Shown in pieces: positions 5,182-5,861 of a stretch of 5,861 nucleotides of DNA; positions within the stretch are counted from its first letter, which is position 1; the number at the start of each line of letters is the position of its first letter. Under the pieces are notes generated by a model, which saw only the letters and a program-made list of their open reading frames with translations, ran no database searches and was not told the DNA's origin. Origin of the DNA: Candidatus Poribacteria bacterium (GTDB lineage: Bacteria > Poribacteria > WGA-4E > WGA-3G); contig JAPPMR010000149.1 of NCBI GenBank assembly GCA_028818995.1, positions 1-5,861 on the forward strand, given 5' to 3'. The translations under genes were made by a program, and so were the position numbers.

Positions 5182-5861
5182 ATGAAGTTTTTTAAATTGC
5201 TTTTTCTTGCCTCACTTTCTGCGATAATAATACTGACCGGGTGTGAAAGGCGACTTGTTTCACCGATAGACCCTACTGGTCCATCGCAAACTACTGCACA
5301 ATTGGCGCAAAGCGCACTGTCGGACCTTGCGGACACCGCTGCTGAGCGGGGATTTGCCGACCTTGCTAACGCGGCAAGTGAAGTCGCAGAAGTCGTAGCA
5401 ATGAAAACAGGAACAATAGCAGAACCCGCACCGGCATTCTTGAAACTTGCTCTTGAAGCAAGTGCTTTGGAACGAGGATTTGCTCAAACAGCATGCGGAA
5501 TAGAATTACGACAATTTGCTATAGCATCGGTGCAGACAGCAAAAATACACGTAACGGAAATCACAGGGTATGAGTTCTACGGAAGGTCGGAACTGCGCGC
5601 CTTATCGGCAATCTATCCTCCCGAAGAACCGAGTGGAATGGATCAAGCATTACAGAACCTTGCTCAAGAGGCATTGAAGACGGAAGCAACATTGCAGCGG
5701 TTGCCTACTCAAAATTCTTTCATTCCCTTCGCTTTCGGATATGGGATAGGTATTGATGTGTACGCAAACTATGATCATTATTACGTTGATTGTCCGCCGC
5801 ATGAAGAACCCGGTATAATATACATACAGTATGACGTAAAAATTCGACCAGCAATAGAAAC
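5182..5861 (+). CDS. Unrecognised lipoprotein; 3' end outside window
   Basis: The frame runs open from ATG 5182 through the right edge (226 full codons visible). It starts with a lipoprotein signal peptide: MKFFK, a hydrophobic stretch LLFLASLSAIII (6-17), and the lipobox LTGC (18-21), so Cys21 should be lipidated and the mature protein membrane-anchored facing outward or into the periplasm. Residue 22 is Glu, not Asp, so by E. coli rules it would go to the outer membrane. Residues about 38-125 are Ala-rich and probably helical, with ERGFA occurring twice (55-59 and 97-101). Residues about 178-226 turn aromatic and beta-like, with Tyr-rich segments such as YANYDHYY (194-201). Two Cys (105, 204) could form a disulfide. 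I do not recognise a family. The tight spacing to the oxidoreductase gene suggests an operon but not a shared function. Confidence 0.8.
   Translation, partial: MKFFKLLFLASLSAIIILTGCERRLVSPIDPTGPSQTTAQLAQSALSDLADTAAERGFADLANAASEVAEVVAMKTGTIAEPAPAFLKLALEASALERGFAQTACGIELRQFAIASVQTAKIHVTEITGYEFYGRSELRALSAIYPPEEPSGMDQALQNLAQEALKTEATLQRLPTQNSFIPFAFGYGIGIDVYANYDHYYVDCPPHEEPGIIYIQYDVKIRPAIE

Noticed and set aside
1..5861. CRISPR array, tRNA, rRNA, transposase or integrase
   Set aside because: I found no regularly spaced direct repeats, no tRNA- or rRNA-like sequence and no recombinase motifs.

Overview
The window holds six genes, all on the + strand, from a bacterium with moderate GC. The two end genes are cut by the window edges. 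Gene content suggests a marine or environmental degrader of sulfated polysaccharide from the Planctomycetes / Candidatus Poribacteria kind: a sulfatase, a DUF6807 ('PmoA') protein, a Gfo/Idh/MocA oxidoreductase and a lone STAS protein. The lineage is an inference from gene content and style, not proven by any marker gene here.

Layout: (1) 1-431, the C-terminal end of an arylsulfatase-type sulfatase. (2) 506-2248, a 580-residue AlbA_2 (Schlafen-like) / GHKL-ATPase protein of the type often mislabelled RecG-like helicase, with an extra beta-rich C-terminal module. (3) 2249-2364, a spacer with the best promoter in the window (TTGACA-N17-TACACT) and an 18-nt palindrome in the leader of the next gene. 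(4) 2365-2721, a single-domain STAS anti-sigma-factor antagonist. (5) 2789-3946, a DUF6807 protein. (6) 3947-4095, a spacer with a GC-rich hairpin and a second TTGACA box. (7) 4096-5163, a Gfo/Idh/MocA oxidoreductase with a worn dinucleotide-binding glycine motif. (8) 5182 to the right edge, an unrecognised lipoprotein whose gene follows the oxidoreductase gene by only 18 nt.

How they may work together: the sulfatase, DUF6807 protein and oxidoreductase fit a carbohydrate desulfation and catabolism neighbourhood. The STAS protein and the AlbA_2/ATPase protein look regulatory or nucleic-acid related and may simply be neighbours. I see no CRISPR array, tRNA, rRNA, insertion sequence or transposase. 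No clear new multi-gene system is evident. The best candidates for a second look are the domain fusion in the AlbA_2 protein, the STAS leader with two competing RNA folds, and the unidentified lipoprotein.
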